NCBI GenBank assembly: GCA_965198565.1
Contig: OZ240665.1
Location: 2,728,001-2,792,000, forward strand
From: LMUY01 sp965198565
GTDB lineage: Bacteria; Pseudomonadota; Alphaproteobacteria; Acetobacterales; Acetobacteraceae
Length of the DNA stretch: 64,000 nt
Direction: 5' to 3'
The notes beneath the pieces are model-generated. The model saw only the letters and a list, made by a program, of their open reading frames with translations, was not told where the DNA came from and made no database searches. This document shows positions 63,442-64,000 of this stretch, piece by piece (position 1 is the first letter of the stretch; the number at the start of each line of letters is the position of its first letter). The position numbers were made by a program, and so were the translations under genes.

Positions 63442-64000
63442 TCAACCCTTGACGCCGCCCGACGTCAGGCCGGCCACGAACCATTTTTGGGCTACGAGAA
63501 ACATCAGAACCACCGGTGTGGACGCGACCAGCACGAAGGCCATCATGTACGACCAGGAAATCCCGTTCGAATCCAACACCTGGTTGACGATGGCGACCTG
63601 CAAGGTGCGTCTGGCGGCATCCGGCGCGAACACTGCGACCGTGAGATAGTCGTTCCACACATTGATCAGCCCCAGGATCGCGACGGCGGCGATGCCGGGC
63701 CGGATCAGCGGCAGGACGACGTAGAGGAAGACCTGCATGCGGGACGCGCCGTCGATCTCGGCGGCCTCCTCGATCTCCTTCGGAACGGTGTAGCAGAAAT
63801 TCTGCACGAACCAGACGGTCTGCGGCGCGGTGCGGGCGCCCTCGATCACGATCAATGCCACGGCGCTGTTCAGCAGGCCGACACGCGCGAGCAAGCCATA
63901 GAGCGGGATCAGCAGCGCTACGGTCGGGATCATCGAGGTGGCGAGGATCGTCATCATGATGAGGGTCTTGCCGGGCAGCGCGAAGCGTGCGGCGGCGTAT
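63442..64000 (-). CDS. MalG-type ABC sugar permease (partial, 5' end outside window)
   Basis: The C-terminal 185 residues of a carbohydrate ABC permease continue past the window end. The EAA loop reads EEAAEIDGASRMQVFLYVVLPLIRPG, and the final segment VAQKWFVAGLTSGGVKG is the standard end of this family. Four membrane segments are visible. A second permease and an ATPase should lie upstream, outside the window. Confidence 0.9.
   Translation of the reverse strand, partial: YAAARFALPGKTLIMMTILATSMIPTVALLIPLYGLLARVGLLNSAVALIVIEGARTAPQTVWFVQNFCYTVPKEIEEAAEIDGASRMQVFLYVVLPLIRPGIAAVAILGLINVWNDYLTVAVFAPDAARRTLQVAIVNQVLDSNGISWSYMMAFVLVASTPVVLMFLVAQKWFVAGLTSGGVKG

Overview
The window is a GC-rich alphaproteobacterial chromosome segment from an anoxygenic phototroph. 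The photosynthesis genes, the HiPIP-type electron carrier, the alphaproteobacterial flagellar and DksA types and the overall gene content fit a phototrophic member of the Acetobacteraceae (Rhodopila or Rhodovastum-like). That placement is an inference from gene content, not from a marker gene.

Layout. (1) 1-12.3 kb: a cysteine synthase and a rhodanese, then a long minus-strand catabolic operon (11105 down to 1618). It encodes an FGGY pentulose-type kinase, an acetoin/pyruvate-dehydrogenase-like E1 alpha, E1 beta and a lipoyl/hydrolase E2, a ribose-type ABC transporter and an SDR. A divergent SorC-family regulator faces it across operator-like repeats. (2) 12.3-19.2 kb: a DUF2272 lipoprotein, mtnA, two small conserved genes, a histone H1-like protein, an OtnK-type kinase and a glycosyltransferase. 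(3) 19.2-22.2 kb: flgI-flgJ-flgN on the minus strand, divergent from fliX and dksA, with a consensus sigma-54 promoter before flgI. (4) 22.2-31.5 kb: a VapBC-like module, hisS-prfA-prmC, a DUF4167 gene, a Nudix hydrolase, an Atm1-type ABC exporter, rpmB, a MazEF-like module and pncC. (5) 31.5-41.0 kb, minus strand: aerR, ppsR, bchG, bchP, bchO, a DUF3422 gene, crtI, crtB and a 39-residue membrane ORF. (6) 41.2-56.9 kb, plus strand: bchF-N-B-H-L-M, lhaA, puhA-B-C, a small gene, acsF, puhE, hemA. (7) 57.3-60.4 kb: a HiPIP gene followed by bchI-bchD. (8) 60.4-64 kb: a gamma-glutamyltransferase-like protein and part of an ABC importer.

Together hemA, bchI/D/H, bchM, acsF, bchN/B/L, bchF, bchG and bchP cover most of bacteriochlorophyll synthesis from 5-aminolevulinate. 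crtB/crtI start carotenoids, lhaA and puhABCE build the reaction centre, and PpsR with AerR regulates. pufBALMC, bchC/X/Y/Z, bchE and the other crt genes are not in this window. Nearly every junction in these operons is a stop/start overlap, which implies translational coupling.

A family of palindromic repeats (core CTCTCCC-N-GGGAGAG, with GGTGAGGG on one side) occurs at least twelve times, mostly between genes. One copy pair lies in frame inside bchB. The most intriguing non-photosynthetic system is the Lsr-like operon in region 1: kinase, SorC regulator and ribose-type importer as in autoinducer-2 uptake, but with an acyloin-cleaving dehydrogenase complex in place of LsrF/LsrG.
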